A stretch of DNA of 64,000 bases, taken from NCBI RefSeq assembly GCF_028595305.1, contig NZ_JAQQXS010000006.1:186001-250000 (forward strand). The letters run 5' to 3'. The notes under the pieces are model-generated. The model did not search any database and was not told the DNA's origin. It was given only the letters and a program-made list of their open reading frames with translations. Positions 42,928-51,742 of the stretch are shown here, in pieces. This DNA comes from Roseateles koreensis. Its GTDB lineage: Bacteria > Pseudomonadota > Gammaproteobacteria > Burkholderiales > Burkholderiaceae_C. The position numbers and the translations under genes are program-made. How positions within the stretch are numbered: position 1 is the stretch's first letter; the number at the start of each line of letters is the position of its first letter.

Positions 42928-43713
42928 ATGGGGATGCGTGACGAGTTGGACCTCCCGCGCGGGCTGGCGGCCCTGAACAATGGCGTGCAGCGTCTGGGGC
43001 GTTGGCCCGCACTGGTGATTTTTTGCCTGGTGCTCGTCCTGGTGTCGGTGGGTTTGTCGCAACTGGTCATCTCCCTGCTGGGGCGGGGTGATCGTGCCAT
43101 CGCTTCGTTGTGCGCTGGCGTTTGCGCGCTTGTTTTAGGGGCGGGGTTTGGGCATGCCTTCCTGGCCTTGCTCGACTTCAGCGGTCGCTCCTTCAACCAG
43201 TTGCGCCGCAACGCCACCTTGGATCCGCACACAGGGGTGTTCAACCGGCGCTATTTTTTGAGCTTGGCCGAGCGTGAATGTTCGCTCGCCCGGCGGCACC
43301 GCACAGATTGCGCGCTGGTTCTGCTGAAGGTGGACTCGATGCGCAAGGTCATCGATTTATTTGGTCAAACTTGCGCTGAAATACTCATGCGCCAAATCGC
43401 GGAGGCGAGTGAAGAAATTCTTCGTCAGGGCGATATGCTGGCGCGCCAAAGTTTTGACGAATTCATCCTGCTGCTGCCACATACAGACCCCCTGGGCGCG
43501 GTAGACGTGGCCAATCGCATTCGAGAGCGGGTTGAACGGCTGGACTTCGCCTGGAACAGTCACCATATGCCCGTCAGTGCCAGTTTGGGTGTGGGCACTT
43601 TACAGCCCAGTCACTTGACCTTGGCCCAGCTGATTGGTGACACCCAGATTGCCTTGGACATGGCCTTGAGCGCAGGGCGCAACTGCGTGCGCACTCGCCT
43701 GCCAACGATTTGA
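42928..43713 (+). CDS. Degenerate GGDEF-domain membrane protein
   Basis: A 261-residue protein with two N-terminal TM helices (about 25-80) and a GGDEF domain (about 100-260). The domain start DPHTGVFNRRYF and end SHHMPVSASLGVGTL...ALDMALSAGRN are well kept, but the A-site motif reads QSFDEF instead of GGDEF, and the conserved D.F of the first strand is KVDSMRKVIDLFG. Loss of the two Gly makes diguanylate cyclase activity unlikely; a binding or scaffold role is possible. Stands alone upstream of the convergent miaA. Confidence 0.85.
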   Translation: MGMRDELDLPRGLAALNNGVQRLGRWPALVIFCLVLVLVSVGLSQLVISLLGRGDRAIASLCAGVCALVLGAGFGHAFLALLDFSGRSFNQLRRNATLDPHTGVFNRRYFLSLAERECSLARRHRTDCALVLLKVDSMRKVIDLFGQTCAEILMRQIAEASEEILRQGDMLARQSFDEFILLLPHTDPLGAVDVANRIRERVERLDFAWNSHHMPVSASLGVGTLQPSHLTLAQLIGDTQIALDMALSAGRNCVRTRLPTI

Positions 43714-43750
43714 CTTTCACCGCTCGGTCTGGGGCTGCGCCATTGCGGAG

Positions 43751-44680
43751 TCACGCCTTCAGCAGGCGCTGAAGGGCGGCCAGGGTATAGAGCTGGGCCT
43801 GCGGGTCGTCGCAAGCAATCACCTGGCGTTGCGGCATGCTGCGCAGCCAGGTCAATTGCCGTTTGGCGAGTTGCCGCGTGGCGGCACTGCCGCGCTCTTG
43901 GAGTTGGGAGAAGTCGCCGCTGTCCAAGGCCTCCCAGGTTTGGCGGTAGCCGACACAGCGCATGGAGGGCAAGTCGGGGTTCAAATCGCCGCGTGCGCGC
44001 AGGTGGCGCACTTCGTCGATGAGGCCGGCCTCCAGCATATGGGCGAATCGCAGGCCCAGGCGCTCATGCAACCAGCCGCGGTGCGTGGGTTCCAGCGAAA
44101 TCAAGGGCCAGTCCACCCCTTCGCTGCGCGTGAGGTGTAACTCGCTCATGGGGCGGCCCGCTAACTCGCACACCTCCAACGCACGCTGAATGCGTTGCGA
44201 ATCGCCTGGCGCCAAACGCGCTGCCGTGACGGGGTCGAGCCGAGCCAGTTCAGCATGCATGGCGGGCCAGCCGATTTGTGCCGCTCGGGCGTCCAGGCGC
44301 AGCCGCAAGGCTTCGTCGGCGGGCGGCATATCGCTCAGGCCCTCAAACAAGGCTTTGAAGTACAGCATGGTGCCGCCCACCAGCAAAGGCAACCGGCCCC
44401 GGGACATGATTTGCTGCGCCAACTCACGCGCCGCCAAGACGAACTGCGCTGCCGAGTACGCAGCGGTGGGCTCGATGATGTCGATCAAGTGGTGAGGCAC
44501 CGCCGCCAACTCAGCCGCGTTGGGCTTGGCGGTGCCGATGTCCATGCCGCGGTACACCAGCGCCGAATCAACGCTGATGATTTCCACCGGCAGCACCTCG
44601 GCTATCGCCAGGGCGCACGCCGTCTTGCCGCTACCCGTGGGGCCAGCAAGGCAGATGGGGGTTGTGAAAGAAGGGGGCAT
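43751..44680 (-). CDS. miaA: tRNA dimethylallyltransferase
   Basis: A 309-residue enzyme that prenylates A37 of tRNAs reading UNN codons. The P-loop is [15 protein letters not shown]; downstream are [19 protein letters not shown], the [18 protein letters not shown] segment, [13 protein letters not shown] and the tRNA-binding region [13 protein letters not shown]. The C-terminal [10 protein letters not shown] is typical. Adjacent mutL, amiC and tsaE on the same strand reproduce the order known from E. coli (tsaE-amiB-mutL-miaA), here with a pseudouridine synthase inserted. Confidence 0.96.
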   Translation of the reverse strand: MPPSFTTPICLAGPTGSGKTACALAIAEVLPVEIISVDSALVYRGMDIGTAKPNAAELAAVPHHLIDIIEPTAAYSAAQFVLAARELAQQIMSRGRLPLLVGGTMLYFKALFEGLSDMPPADEALRLRLDARAAQIGWPAMHAELARLDPVTAARLAPGDSQRIQRALEVCELAGRPMSELHLTRSEGVDWPLISLEPTHRGWLHERLGLRFAHMLEAGLIDEVRHLRARGDLNPDLPSMRCVGYRQTWEALDSGDFSQLQERGSAATRQLAKRQLTWLRSMPQRQVIACDDPQAQLYTLAALQRLLKA

Positions 44681-44736
44681 GGCTTGCGCAATGATGCGGT
44701 AAGGCGGCGACGCGGCGACGCGGGGTGATCAACACA

Positions 44737-44767
44737 CTGCTGCGAGTCGCTCAGCGACTCGCAGCAG
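44737..44767. repeat. 31-bp perfect hairpin
   Basis: CTGCTGCGAGTCGCT (44737-44751) and AGCGACTCGCAGCAG (44753-44767) are exact inverse complements around one base. It lies between the end of the pseudouridine synthase gene and the start of miaA. No U tract follows, so it may be an mRNA-stability or processing hairpin rather than a terminator. Confidence 0.75.
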
Positions 44768-44779
44768 CGGGGCGGGGAC

Positions 44780-46780
44780 TCAATCGAATCGCTCCCACGC
44801 ACTCAAGAAGCGCCATTGCCCGGCAGGCAGGTGGCCCAGGTTGATGCGACCAATGCGCACCCGTTTGAGCCCCACCACTTTGAGCCCCACTTGCTCGCAC
44901 ATGCGGCGAATCTGGCGCTTGCGGCCCTCGCGCAGCACGAATCGCAACTGATCCTCGTTTTGCCAGCTGACCTTGGCGGGTTTCAATTGGACGCCGTCCA
45001 ACTCGAGGCCATGGTTGAGCAAGGCGAGGTCGGCATCGGGCAAACGCCCGGTTTCGCTCTTCACGCCGTCACGGCCGTGGTATTCCACCCGCACCAGGTA
45101 CTCTTTTTCAATGGTCGAATCTTCACCGATCAGCAATTTGGCAATGCGGCCATCTTGCGTCAGCACCAGCAGGCCGGTCGAGTCAATGTCCAGGCGGCCC
45201 GCAGGCGCCAGACCGCGGCTGTGGCCGATGTGGTACTTGATGCCCGAGGGATCTTCAGACCAATGGTTTTCAGACTTCACCAGCACTGACGCGTTTTCGT
45301 AGCCGTCTTCGGCTTGGCCGGATACATAGCCCATCGGCTTGTGCAGCAGAATCGTGACGCGCTTGGCTTGCTCTTTATTGGCAAGCGGATCGATCTCGAT
45401 CTTGGCGTCCGGGCTGACCCGCTGGCCCAAAACAGCTAACTTACCATCAACGCGTACCCAGCCGGCTGCAATCCACTCGTCTGCTTCGCGCCGCGAGGCC
45501 ATGCCCAGCAAACCCATTTGCTTGGACAGGCGCAGGCCCTCGCTGTTGGCGTCGCCATGATGGGCGCGGTCATCGTCTTCACCGTCGTGGTCATCTTCAT
45601 CGCCCAGTTGGCGGCGCAATTTGGCGGCGGCTTCGCGCAGATAGTCGGGCAGCTTTTCACCGGCACGCTCAGCGGCACTGGGGCCACGCGATGCGCCAGC
45701 AGCGGGGCCGGCGGACTGAAAGTGCGGGCGGGCAGGGCGGCTATCGCTGTGAGGGCCGCTGCGGCGCGCCTCATTGAAACGAGGGCCATCTTGGCGGGGG
45801 CCATCGGTGCGCGGGCCGCTGGCGCGACGTTGGTCTTGCCGCTGATCGCGATGGCCGTCTCGGCGCGCGTCAAACGGCGCGTTCTGCGCCGAGCGAGCGT
45901 CGCCCCGTGGCGCAAAGCCGGTGCGCGAATCCCGTGCATCACCGCCATCGCGCGAGTCCCAATGGCCTCGGTTGTCGCGTGGATCGCGTGGATCGCGCGC
46001 GTCTTGTCGTGGCTGCGAAAAACCCTGGCCGTCAGCGCGTCCGGCATAACGGTTATCCCGCACAGGCGCGCCAGCACGGCGTGGGTCGTACCGGTTATCG
46101 GCGCGATGGTCATGGCGCGGCCCACCCTGAGGGCCGCTGCGGCGGTCTTCGTAACGAGGTGCCTCGTCGCGGCGGGCAGGGCCTGAGTGACGGGTATCGC
46201 GTGAATCGCGGCTGTCTCGGCTATCGCGCCCCGAGAAAGCACCTTGCGGCCCGCGTGACTCGTAGCCGGGGCGGCCGTCACGTGCGCCGCCTTGGCCCTG
46301 ACCGGCGTCACGGCGTGGTCCGCGGGCATCGCCGTAACTACCCGAGCGATCTTGCCAGCCTTCGCCCCCGTCCCGGCGTGCCGGGCGGTGGTCGTCAAAT
46401 CGGGGGGCTTCATCTCGTCCACCGCCGGCACCACCACCACCACTGCCGTGGCGCGGTGCATGGCGTGGGCCGCCGTGTACTTGCTGACCTCGTGGGCCGC
46501 CAGGTGCGTGCGGGCCTCGCGGGCCGCCATGTGTGTGCGGGCCTCGCGGGCCCTCAGAGCGATCTGGCCCACGCGCGGGGCTGCGGTCACCGGGCCTGGC
46601 GCGGCCTTGCTCGTACTGGGCCTGGCGTTCTTGCCGCTCGGCTTGAACACGCTCCAGGCTTTGGCGCGGGCGAGACAGTCCTTTGCCTCGAATGGGCGCG
46701 CGGCGTTCGCCGTCCGCATTGCGATTGCTGGAACCGGGTGGGCCTGCATTCTTCTTTTTATTCAATTTCAAAGTGGCCAT
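44780..46780 (-). CDS. RNA pseudouridine synthase (RsuA/RluB/RluF family) with long disordered N-terminus
   Basis: A 666-residue protein. The catalytic part is the last 251 residues: an S4 domain ([30 protein letters not shown]) and the synthase domain with the catalytic Asp in [13 protein letters not shown] and the closing [29 protein letters not shown]. The first 415 residues are low-complexity, rich in Arg, Gly, Asp and Pro (for example [13 protein letters not shown]), including repeats of GGPRGPH type. They are probably disordered and RNA-binding. It likely modifies 23S rRNA; which site is unknown. ATG at 46780 has GGAGG about 5 bases upstream. Confidence 0.9.
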   Translation of the reverse strand: MATLKLNKKKNAGPPGSSNRNADGERRAPIRGKGLSRPRQSLERVQAERQERQAQYEQGRARPGDRSPARGPDRSEGPRGPHTHGGPRGPHAPGGPRGQQVHGGPRHAPRHGSGGGGAGGGRDEAPRFDDHRPARRDGGEGWQDRSGSYGDARGPRRDAGQGQGGARDGRPGYESRGPQGAFSGRDSRDSRDSRDTRHSGPARRDEAPRYEDRRSGPQGGPRHDHRADNRYDPRRAGAPVRDNRYAGRADGQGFSQPRQDARDPRDPRDNRGHWDSRDGGDARDSRTGFAPRGDARSAQNAPFDARRDGHRDQRQDQRRASGPRTDGPRQDGPRFNEARRSGPHSDSRPARPHFQSAGPAAGASRGPSAAERAGEKLPDYLREAAAKLRRQLGDEDDHDGEDDDRAHHGDANSEGLRLSKQMGLLGMASRREADEWIAAGWVRVDGKLAVLGQRVSPDAKIEIDPLANKEQAKRVTILLHKPMGYVSGQAEDGYENASVLVKSENHWSEDPSGIKYHIGHSRGLAPAGRLDIDSTGLLVLTQDGRIAKLLIGEDSTIEKEYLVRVEYHGRDGVKSETGRLPDADLALLNHGLELDGVQLKPAKVSWQNEDQLRFVLREGRKRQIRRMCEQVGLKVVGLKRVRIGRINLGHLPAGQWRFLSAWERFD

Positions 46781-46841
46781 GACGCCTCCGGGGTTTCCAT
46801 CAAAAAATCAAGCGAACGGTTGAACTCGGCCAGGGCCGGGT

Positions 46842-48821
46842 TCAACGTCCGCGCAAGAAAAGGGCATCCAACTCGCGCATCGTCAATTGGCGCCAAGTAG
46901 GGCGGCCGTGATTGCATTGATCGGCGCGCTCCGTCCGTTCCATGTCGCGCAGCAGTGCGTTCATCTCGTCCAGGTTCAGCTGACGATTGGCGCGCACCGC
47001 ACCGTGGCAGGCCATGGTGGCCAATATTTCATGCTGCGCGCGCTCGATGGCATGACTGGCATCGAACTGCGACAACTCCGCCAGCACGTGGCGTACCAAG
47101 TCAACCACATCGCCACCCGCAAGTGCGGCCGGCCGTGCCCGCACCGCCAGCACTTTGGCGGACAGGGGCGCAACATCCAAGCCCAAACGGGTGAGTGTGG
47201 CGCTGTGGGCTTCAGCCGTTGCAATTTCTTGGGCGGTCGCCGCAAACGTGACCGGAATCAACAGCGGTTGGGACTCAATGTCAGCGGCGCCCAGGCTAGC
47301 TTTCAGCCGCTCGTACACCACGCGTTCATGCGCCGCGTGCATGTCAACGATCACGAGCCCTAGCGCATTTTCCGCCAGCACGTACACGCCCTGAATCTGC
47401 GCGATGGCACGACCCAGTGGCCAAGCGTGGTCGGGCAAGGCGCTTGCGCCATCCCGCCGGGGCTGCGCTGACGACAAGGCGCCCACCGCAGAGCCAGGAT
47501 TCGGCTGCGGTCGCGCAAAGTCTTGTCCGCCGTACAAGGTGGCAACTTCAGCGAGGCCCAGTTGCGCCTGCTGGCTGTTGTGAATGGGCGCACGCCACGC
47601 AAAATCACCGGCAGGAGCGCGCGTGCCGTAGTCGGGTGCCTCGGGTTCGCCAGCGGCGTGCGCACCAAACCAGGCGGGCGGGTTACCGGGGGAGGGCCGC
47701 ACGCCCGGCACATTGGCGGCAGCGTTTTGAGCCACCAGTACATCGGCGCCGGCGCGCCCATCGCTCACGCCAGCAGGTGCCGTCTCGCGACTGCGCGACA
47801 GGGCCAGCGCGTCTTGCACGGCGTAGCGCACCTTTTGATGCACCTCACGACCATCCCGAAAGCGCACTTCGATCTTGGTGGGATGGACATTCACATCCAC
47901 CCGGTCGGGGGCGATCTCGATGAACAGCACGTAGCAGGGCTGCCGGTGGCCGTGCAGCACATCTTCATAGGCGGCCCGAATGCCGTGTGCGATCAGTTTG
48001 TCGCGCACATAACGGCCATTCACATAGACGTACTGCATGTCTGCGCGGCTGCGGGCTGCTTCGGGCAAACCGGCCCGGCCGTAGATTCGCAAGGGCCCGG
48101 ACTCGGCATACACAGGCCGGCTTTCCGCCATGAAGGCGTCGCCCAGGACGTCTTTGAGGCGGGTGTCTGAATTGGCTTGGCGCCATTGCTCCACCAATTT
48201 GCCTTCGTGCCAGACGGTGAAGCCCACATCGGGGCGGGCCAAGGCGTGGCGGCGCACTGACTCGACACAGTGCGCCAACTCCGTCGCGTCGGTTTTCAGA
48301 AATTTTCGGCGCGCCGGCGTGCTGAAAAACAGCTCCCGAACCTCGACGCTGGTGCCTCGTGACCGCGCCGCAGGCTGCAGTTCGCCCGAGCGTGCATCCA
48401 GGCGATGCGCATGGAGTGCGCCCTCGAAACGGCTGGAAACCGCCATTTCAGCCACCGAAGAAATGGCCGCCAGCGCCTCGCCACGAAAGCCCATGGTGTG
48501 CACCGATTCCAGTTCATCCAAGCTGCGGATCTTGCTGGTGGCGTGGCGTTTCAAGGCCAGGGGCAATTCTTCAAGCGGAATGCCCAGGCCGTCATCTTCC
48601 ACCGCAATGGCGCGCACGCCGCCAGCCATCAATTTGACTTGAATCTGCGAGGCGCCTGCGTCCAGCGCGTTGTCCACCAATTCGCGCACCACCGATGCGG
48701 GACGCTCCACCACTTCGCCTGCGGCGATCTGACTGATTAGTTCATCGGGGAGTTCGCGGATGGAACGCCGCTGCGGCACGGCGCCAGCGACTTCGGAAAC
48801 GGCGGAAAAGGAAACATCCAT
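46842..48821 (-). CDS. mutL: DNA mismatch repair protein MutL
   Basis: A 659-residue mismatch repair protein. The GHKL ATPase is in the N-terminus: ELVDNALDAGASQI, AVEDDGLGIP, HTMGFRGEALAAI. The C-terminal dimerisation domain starts at about 460 and contains VDMHAAHERVVYERLK, a version of the DQHA(X)2E(X)4E endonuclease motif with Met for Gln, so metal-dependent nicking is possible, unlike in E. coli MutL. ATG at 48821. Neighbours on the same strand are miaA and amiC/tsaE, with dedA inserted on the opposite strand. Confidence 0.95.
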   Translation of the reverse strand: MDVSFSAVSEVAGAVPQRRSIRELPDELISQIAAGEVVERPASVVRELVDNALDAGASQIQVKLMAGGVRAIAVEDDGLGIPLEELPLALKRHATSKIRSLDELESVHTMGFRGEALAAISSVAEMAVSSRFEGALHAHRLDARSGELQPAARSRGTSVEVRELFFSTPARRKFLKTDATELAHCVESVRRHALARPDVGFTVWHEGKLVEQWRQANSDTRLKDVLGDAFMAESRPVYAESGPLRIYGRAGLPEAARSRADMQYVYVNGRYVRDKLIAHGIRAAYEDVLHGHRQPCYVLFIEIAPDRVDVNVHPTKIEVRFRDGREVHQKVRYAVQDALALSRSRETAPAGVSDGRAGADVLVAQNAAANVPGVRPSPGNPPAWFGAHAAGEPEAPDYGTRAPAGDFAWRAPIHNSQQAQLGLAEVATLYGGQDFARPQPNPGSAVGALSSAQPRRDGASALPDHAWPLGRAIAQIQGVYVLAENALGLVIVDMHAAHERVVYERLKASLGAADIESQPLLIPVTFAATAQEIATAEAHSATLTRLGLDVAPLSAKVLAVRARPAALAGGDVVDLVRHVLAELSQFDASHAIERAQHEILATMACHGAVRANRQLNLDEMNALLRDMERTERADQCNHGRPTWRQLTMRELDALFLRGR

Positions 48822-48893
48822 CTGGCTATTGTAAGAACCTCACAGCGGTTTCCGTCGGTGGATGGTCATCGTCAACAGCCATAATCCGCCGCC

Positions 48894-49541
48894 ATGGAAC
48901 TCATCAGCTTTCTCATCGACTTCATCGTCCACGTGGATCGGCACATTGCCGACTTTGTTCAGGCCTATGGCATTTGGGTGTACGCCCTGCTGTTTCTGAT
49001 CATTTTTGTGGAAACAGGCCTGGTGGTGATGCCGATTTTGCCGGGGGACTCGCTGCTGTTCGTCGTCGGCGCCTTGTGCGGCGCCGGCTTGATGAATCTG
49101 CCACTGTCCCTGGGCTTGTTGCTGCTGGCCGCCGTGCTGGGCGACCAATGCAACTACTTGCTGGGCCGTCATTTTGGTCCCAAGGTATTCAGGTGGGAAC
49201 AGTCGAGGTTGTTCAACAAACGCGCCTTTGACACCGCGCACGAGTTTTACGAGCGCCATGGCGGCATCACCATCGTGATTGCTCGCTTCATGCCTTTTGT
49301 GCGCACCTTCGCGCCCTTTGTGGCGGGTGTTGCAGCCATGGACCGAAAAAAGTTCAGCAGCTACAACATCGGCGGCGCGGTCCTGTGGGTGGGGGCCATC
49401 ACGATCACGGGTTATCTGTTTGGCAATATCTCCTGGGTCAAAGGCAATCTGGAGAAAATCATCTGGGCCATGATCATCGTGCCGGGGTTGATCGCGATTG
49501 TTGGCGGCTGGCGGGCGAGCAAGAAAAAGCAAGCGGGCTGA
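48894..49541 (+). CDS. DedA-family membrane protein
   Basis: A 215-residue inner-membrane protein of the SNARE-associated/DedA family, linked to phospholipid (C55-P) flipping and membrane homeostasis. Typical phrases are FVETGLVVMPILPGDSLLFVVGAL, LAAVLGDQCNYLLGRHFGPKVF, the FYERHGGITIVIARFMPFVRTFAPFVAGVAAMDRKKF stretch with key Glu/Arg positions, and GNISWVKGNLEKIIWAMIIVPGL. Lies on the plus strand between mutL and amiC, both minus. Confidence 0.94.
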   Translation: MELISFLIDFIVHVDRHIADFVQAYGIWVYALLFLIIFVETGLVVMPILPGDSLLFVVGALCGAGLMNLPLSLGLLLLAAVLGDQCNYLLGRHFGPKVFRWEQSRLFNKRAFDTAHEFYERHGGITIVIARFMPFVRTFAPFVAGVAAMDRKKFSSYNIGGAVLWVGAITITGYLFGNISWVKGNLEKIIWAMIIVPGLIAIVGGWRASKKKQAG

Positions 49542-49559
49542 GCGGCGTCTCAGGCTGCA

Positions 49560-51227
49560 TCAAGTCAGCGGGCGATGCCTCGACAGCGGCGGGTTTTTGG
49601 CGAAGTAACGGGCAATGCCCGTGGCAAGTGCCGCCACCAGCTTGTTCTGGTAGTCCGGATCACGAAGCTTGGTTTCCTCCTCCGGGTTGGAGATGAAGGC
49701 CGTTTCCACCAGGATGGACGGCACATCTGGCGCTTTCAGCACCGCGAAGCCGGCTTGCTCGACCGCCCGTTTGTGCAAATTGCCGACGCGCCCCATTTGC
49801 CCCAAAACCTCTGAGCCCAGCTTGAGGCTGTCTTTGATCTGCGCGGCCGTGCTCATGTCCAGCAGCGCCTTCAACACGTTGGCGTCTTTCACGGCGCCGG
49901 TGTTGATGTTGGCGCCGCCCACCAGGTCGGCCGCGTTTTCTTTATTGGCTATCCAACGGGCGGTTTGGCTGCTGGCGGCCCCGTCGCTCAGTGCAAATAC
50001 GGAGGCGCCGCGCGCCGCAGGCGTCACAAAGGCGTCGGCATGAATCGACACAAACAGGTCCGCTTGAACGCGGCGGGCCTTGCGCACCCGCTCCTGCAAG
50101 GGCACGAAAAAGTCAGCATCGCGGGTCAGCATGACGCGGATGTTAGGGTTGGCGTTGAGCCGGTCGCGCAGCTGTAGCGCCACTTCCAGCACCACGTCCT
50201 TTTCCCGCAGGCCTGAGGGGCCGATGGCCCCCGGGTCTTCGCCGCCATGGCCAGGGTCCAGGGCGATCACGATGAGGCGGTCCAATTTGGCCTGCGCCAA
50301 GCTGATTTCCGCTGCCGTAGGCACGGCAGGAACCGGCAAGGGCGGCACCGGCACGGGGGTCTGTTGCGAAGAGGGCAGGGGGTTTTTCGACGCAGCCGAT
50401 GGTCCAGCCGCACTCGCTGCTGCGGTTACCGCCGCGTTGCCGCCTCCAGGCAGGGCTGCATTCGGCTTCGATACCGATACCGAAACCTGCGGTGGCGGCG
50501 CTGGCGCGGCCACGACCGAGCGTGGCTTGTCGATGCGTGCAATCAACTCGCCCAGGGCGTCTTGCACCGACTTCGCGGCTTCTGACTCGGCCTTTTCTTT
50601 TTCTCGAATCAGGGCCAGCAGGGGATCCGCTTCAACTTTGGGATAGAGGTCAAACACCAGCCGGTGCTGGTAGGCCGCCACAGGCGCCAGCGTGAAGATT
50701 TGCGGCGCCGCTGCCTGCTTCAAATCCAGCACGATGCGCACCACCCGCGGGCGGTTTTGACCCACGCGAACGCCCGCGATGAAGGGATCATCCGGTTTGA
50801 CCTTGCCCAGCAACTCACGCAAACCGGCGCTGAGTTCAAGGCCTTCGATATCGATCACCAGCCTGTCGGGGCCCTCCACCAAAAAGTGCTGCGCCACCAA
50901 GGGCTTGTCAGACTCCAGCGTGACCCGCGTGTATTCATCAGCCGGCCAAACCCGAACCGCGACGATATTGATATTGCCACTCGTGGGGGCGCTGGCCGCA
51001 GGGCCGGCGCTTGATGCCGCCTTGACGGCGGGTTGGGCCACCGCGACCGGTGTAGCAAGCGGTTTGGCGCGAGGGGCCAGGCTGCCATCCCCGGCGACCT
51101 TGCTGTTCTTGCTGGTAGGTGTAGCAACTGCCTGGCTGGTGCGCAACACCAAGACCAAGCTCCCCATGGTTTTCAGCGCCAAACGACGCTGGGCGACGCC
51201 GGCCGCCGTGCAAGTTTTGCGGCTCAA
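49560..51227 (-). CDS. amiC: N-acetylmuramoyl-L-alanine amidase (AmiC-like, Tat signal)
   Basis: A 555-residue cell-wall hydrolase that cuts peptide side chains from peptidoglycan at division. The N-terminus has a twin-arginine-like motif (QRRLALKTMG), as in E. coli AmiA/AmiC. An AMIN domain (about 90-200, VRVWPADEYTRVTLESDKPLV) directs septal localisation, a Pro/Ala-rich linker follows, and the Amidase_3 domain (about 330-545) has Zn ligands in VIALDPGHGGEDPGA, a Glu in EKDVVLEVALQL, and FVSIHADAF; the catalytic Glu is in PSILVETAFISNPEEE. Its start overlaps the tsaE stop (ATGA). Confidence 0.95.
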   Translation of the reverse strand: MSRKTCTAAGVAQRRLALKTMGSLVLVLRTSQAVATPTSKNSKVAGDGSLAPRAKPLATPVAVAQPAVKAASSAGPAASAPTSGNINIVAVRVWPADEYTRVTLESDKPLVAQHFLVEGPDRLVIDIEGLELSAGLRELLGKVKPDDPFIAGVRVGQNRPRVVRIVLDLKQAAAPQIFTLAPVAAYQHRLVFDLYPKVEADPLLALIREKEKAESEAAKSVQDALGELIARIDKPRSVVAAPAPPPQVSVSVSKPNAALPGGGNAAVTAAASAAGPSAASKNPLPSSQQTPVPVPPLPVPAVPTAAEISLAQAKLDRLIVIALDPGHGGEDPGAIGPSGLREKDVVLEVALQLRDRLNANPNIRVMLTRDADFFVPLQERVRKARRVQADLFVSIHADAFVTPAARGASVFALSDGAASSQTARWIANKENAADLVGGANINTGAVKDANVLKALLDMSTAAQIKDSLKLGSEVLGQMGRVGNLHKRAVEQAGFAVLKAPDVPSILVETAFISNPEEETKLRDPDYQNKLVAALATGIARYFAKNPPLSRHRPLT

Positions 51228-51742
51228 GCCAAGCCCCCTATCAGTCGGTTCAAAAGCTCGACGCCGGGGGCTGTTCCCGCGTGCAGTTTGACTTGCCGGC
51301 TGTCGTCGTCTGCTACTTCAATGCAAATTTGCAGGTCAGGCAGGGGAAGCATGCCCGCCGCCTTTTCGGGCCATTCACTGAGCTTAAGGCCGGGGGCCGC
51401 AAACACATCGCGAAAGCCTGCGTCTTCCCACTCCCTGGGATCATCGAAACGGTAAAAATCGAAATGGCTGACCAGCGCAGCGCCGTGATTCGCATCTAGC
51501 GCATAACTCTCCATCACGGCGTAACTTGGGCTTTTGATGCGGCCTTGCACACCCAGTGCGCGCAGCAGGTGTCGCACCAGGCTGGTTTTGCCTGCGCCCA
51601 GGGTGCCGTGCAGCTCAATGCTGGCATTCATCAGTGAGGGATGTTGCACCAAGACCCGGGCCCATTGCTCGCAAAAGGCCTGGGTTGCGGCCTCATCGGG
51701 CCAGTGCTGAAGGCGGGTTTCTAGAATGCGCAAATGACGCAA
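51224..51742 (-). CDS. tsaE: tRNA threonylcarbamoyladenosine biosynthesis ATPase TsaE
   Basis: A 172-residue ATPase that supports the TsaBCD complex in making t6A37. P-loop GTLGAGKTSLVRHLLRALG; SPSYAVMESYALD and VSHFDFYRFDDPREWEDAGF, the switch and Walker-B-like regions, are typical. The most upstream in-frame start is TTG at 51742, another TTG is at 51733; no ATG is available near the N-terminus, so the start is uncertain. If 51742 is used, the gene overlaps the divergent queG start by 9 bp. Confidence 0.9.
   Translation of the reverse strand: MRHLRILETRLQHWPDEAATQAFCEQWARVLVQHPSLMNASIELHGTLGAGKTSLVRHLLRALGVQGRIKSPSYAVMESYALDANHGAALVSHFDFYRFDDPREWEDAGFRDVFAAPGLKLSEWPEKAAGMLPLPDLQICIEVADDDSRQVKLHAGTAPGVELLNRLIGGLA

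Noticed and set aside
45436-46749. 437-residue alternative frame in the pseudouridine synthase gene
   Set aside because: It arises from the repetitive Arg/Gly/Asp codons; the S4 and synthase domains are in the other frame.
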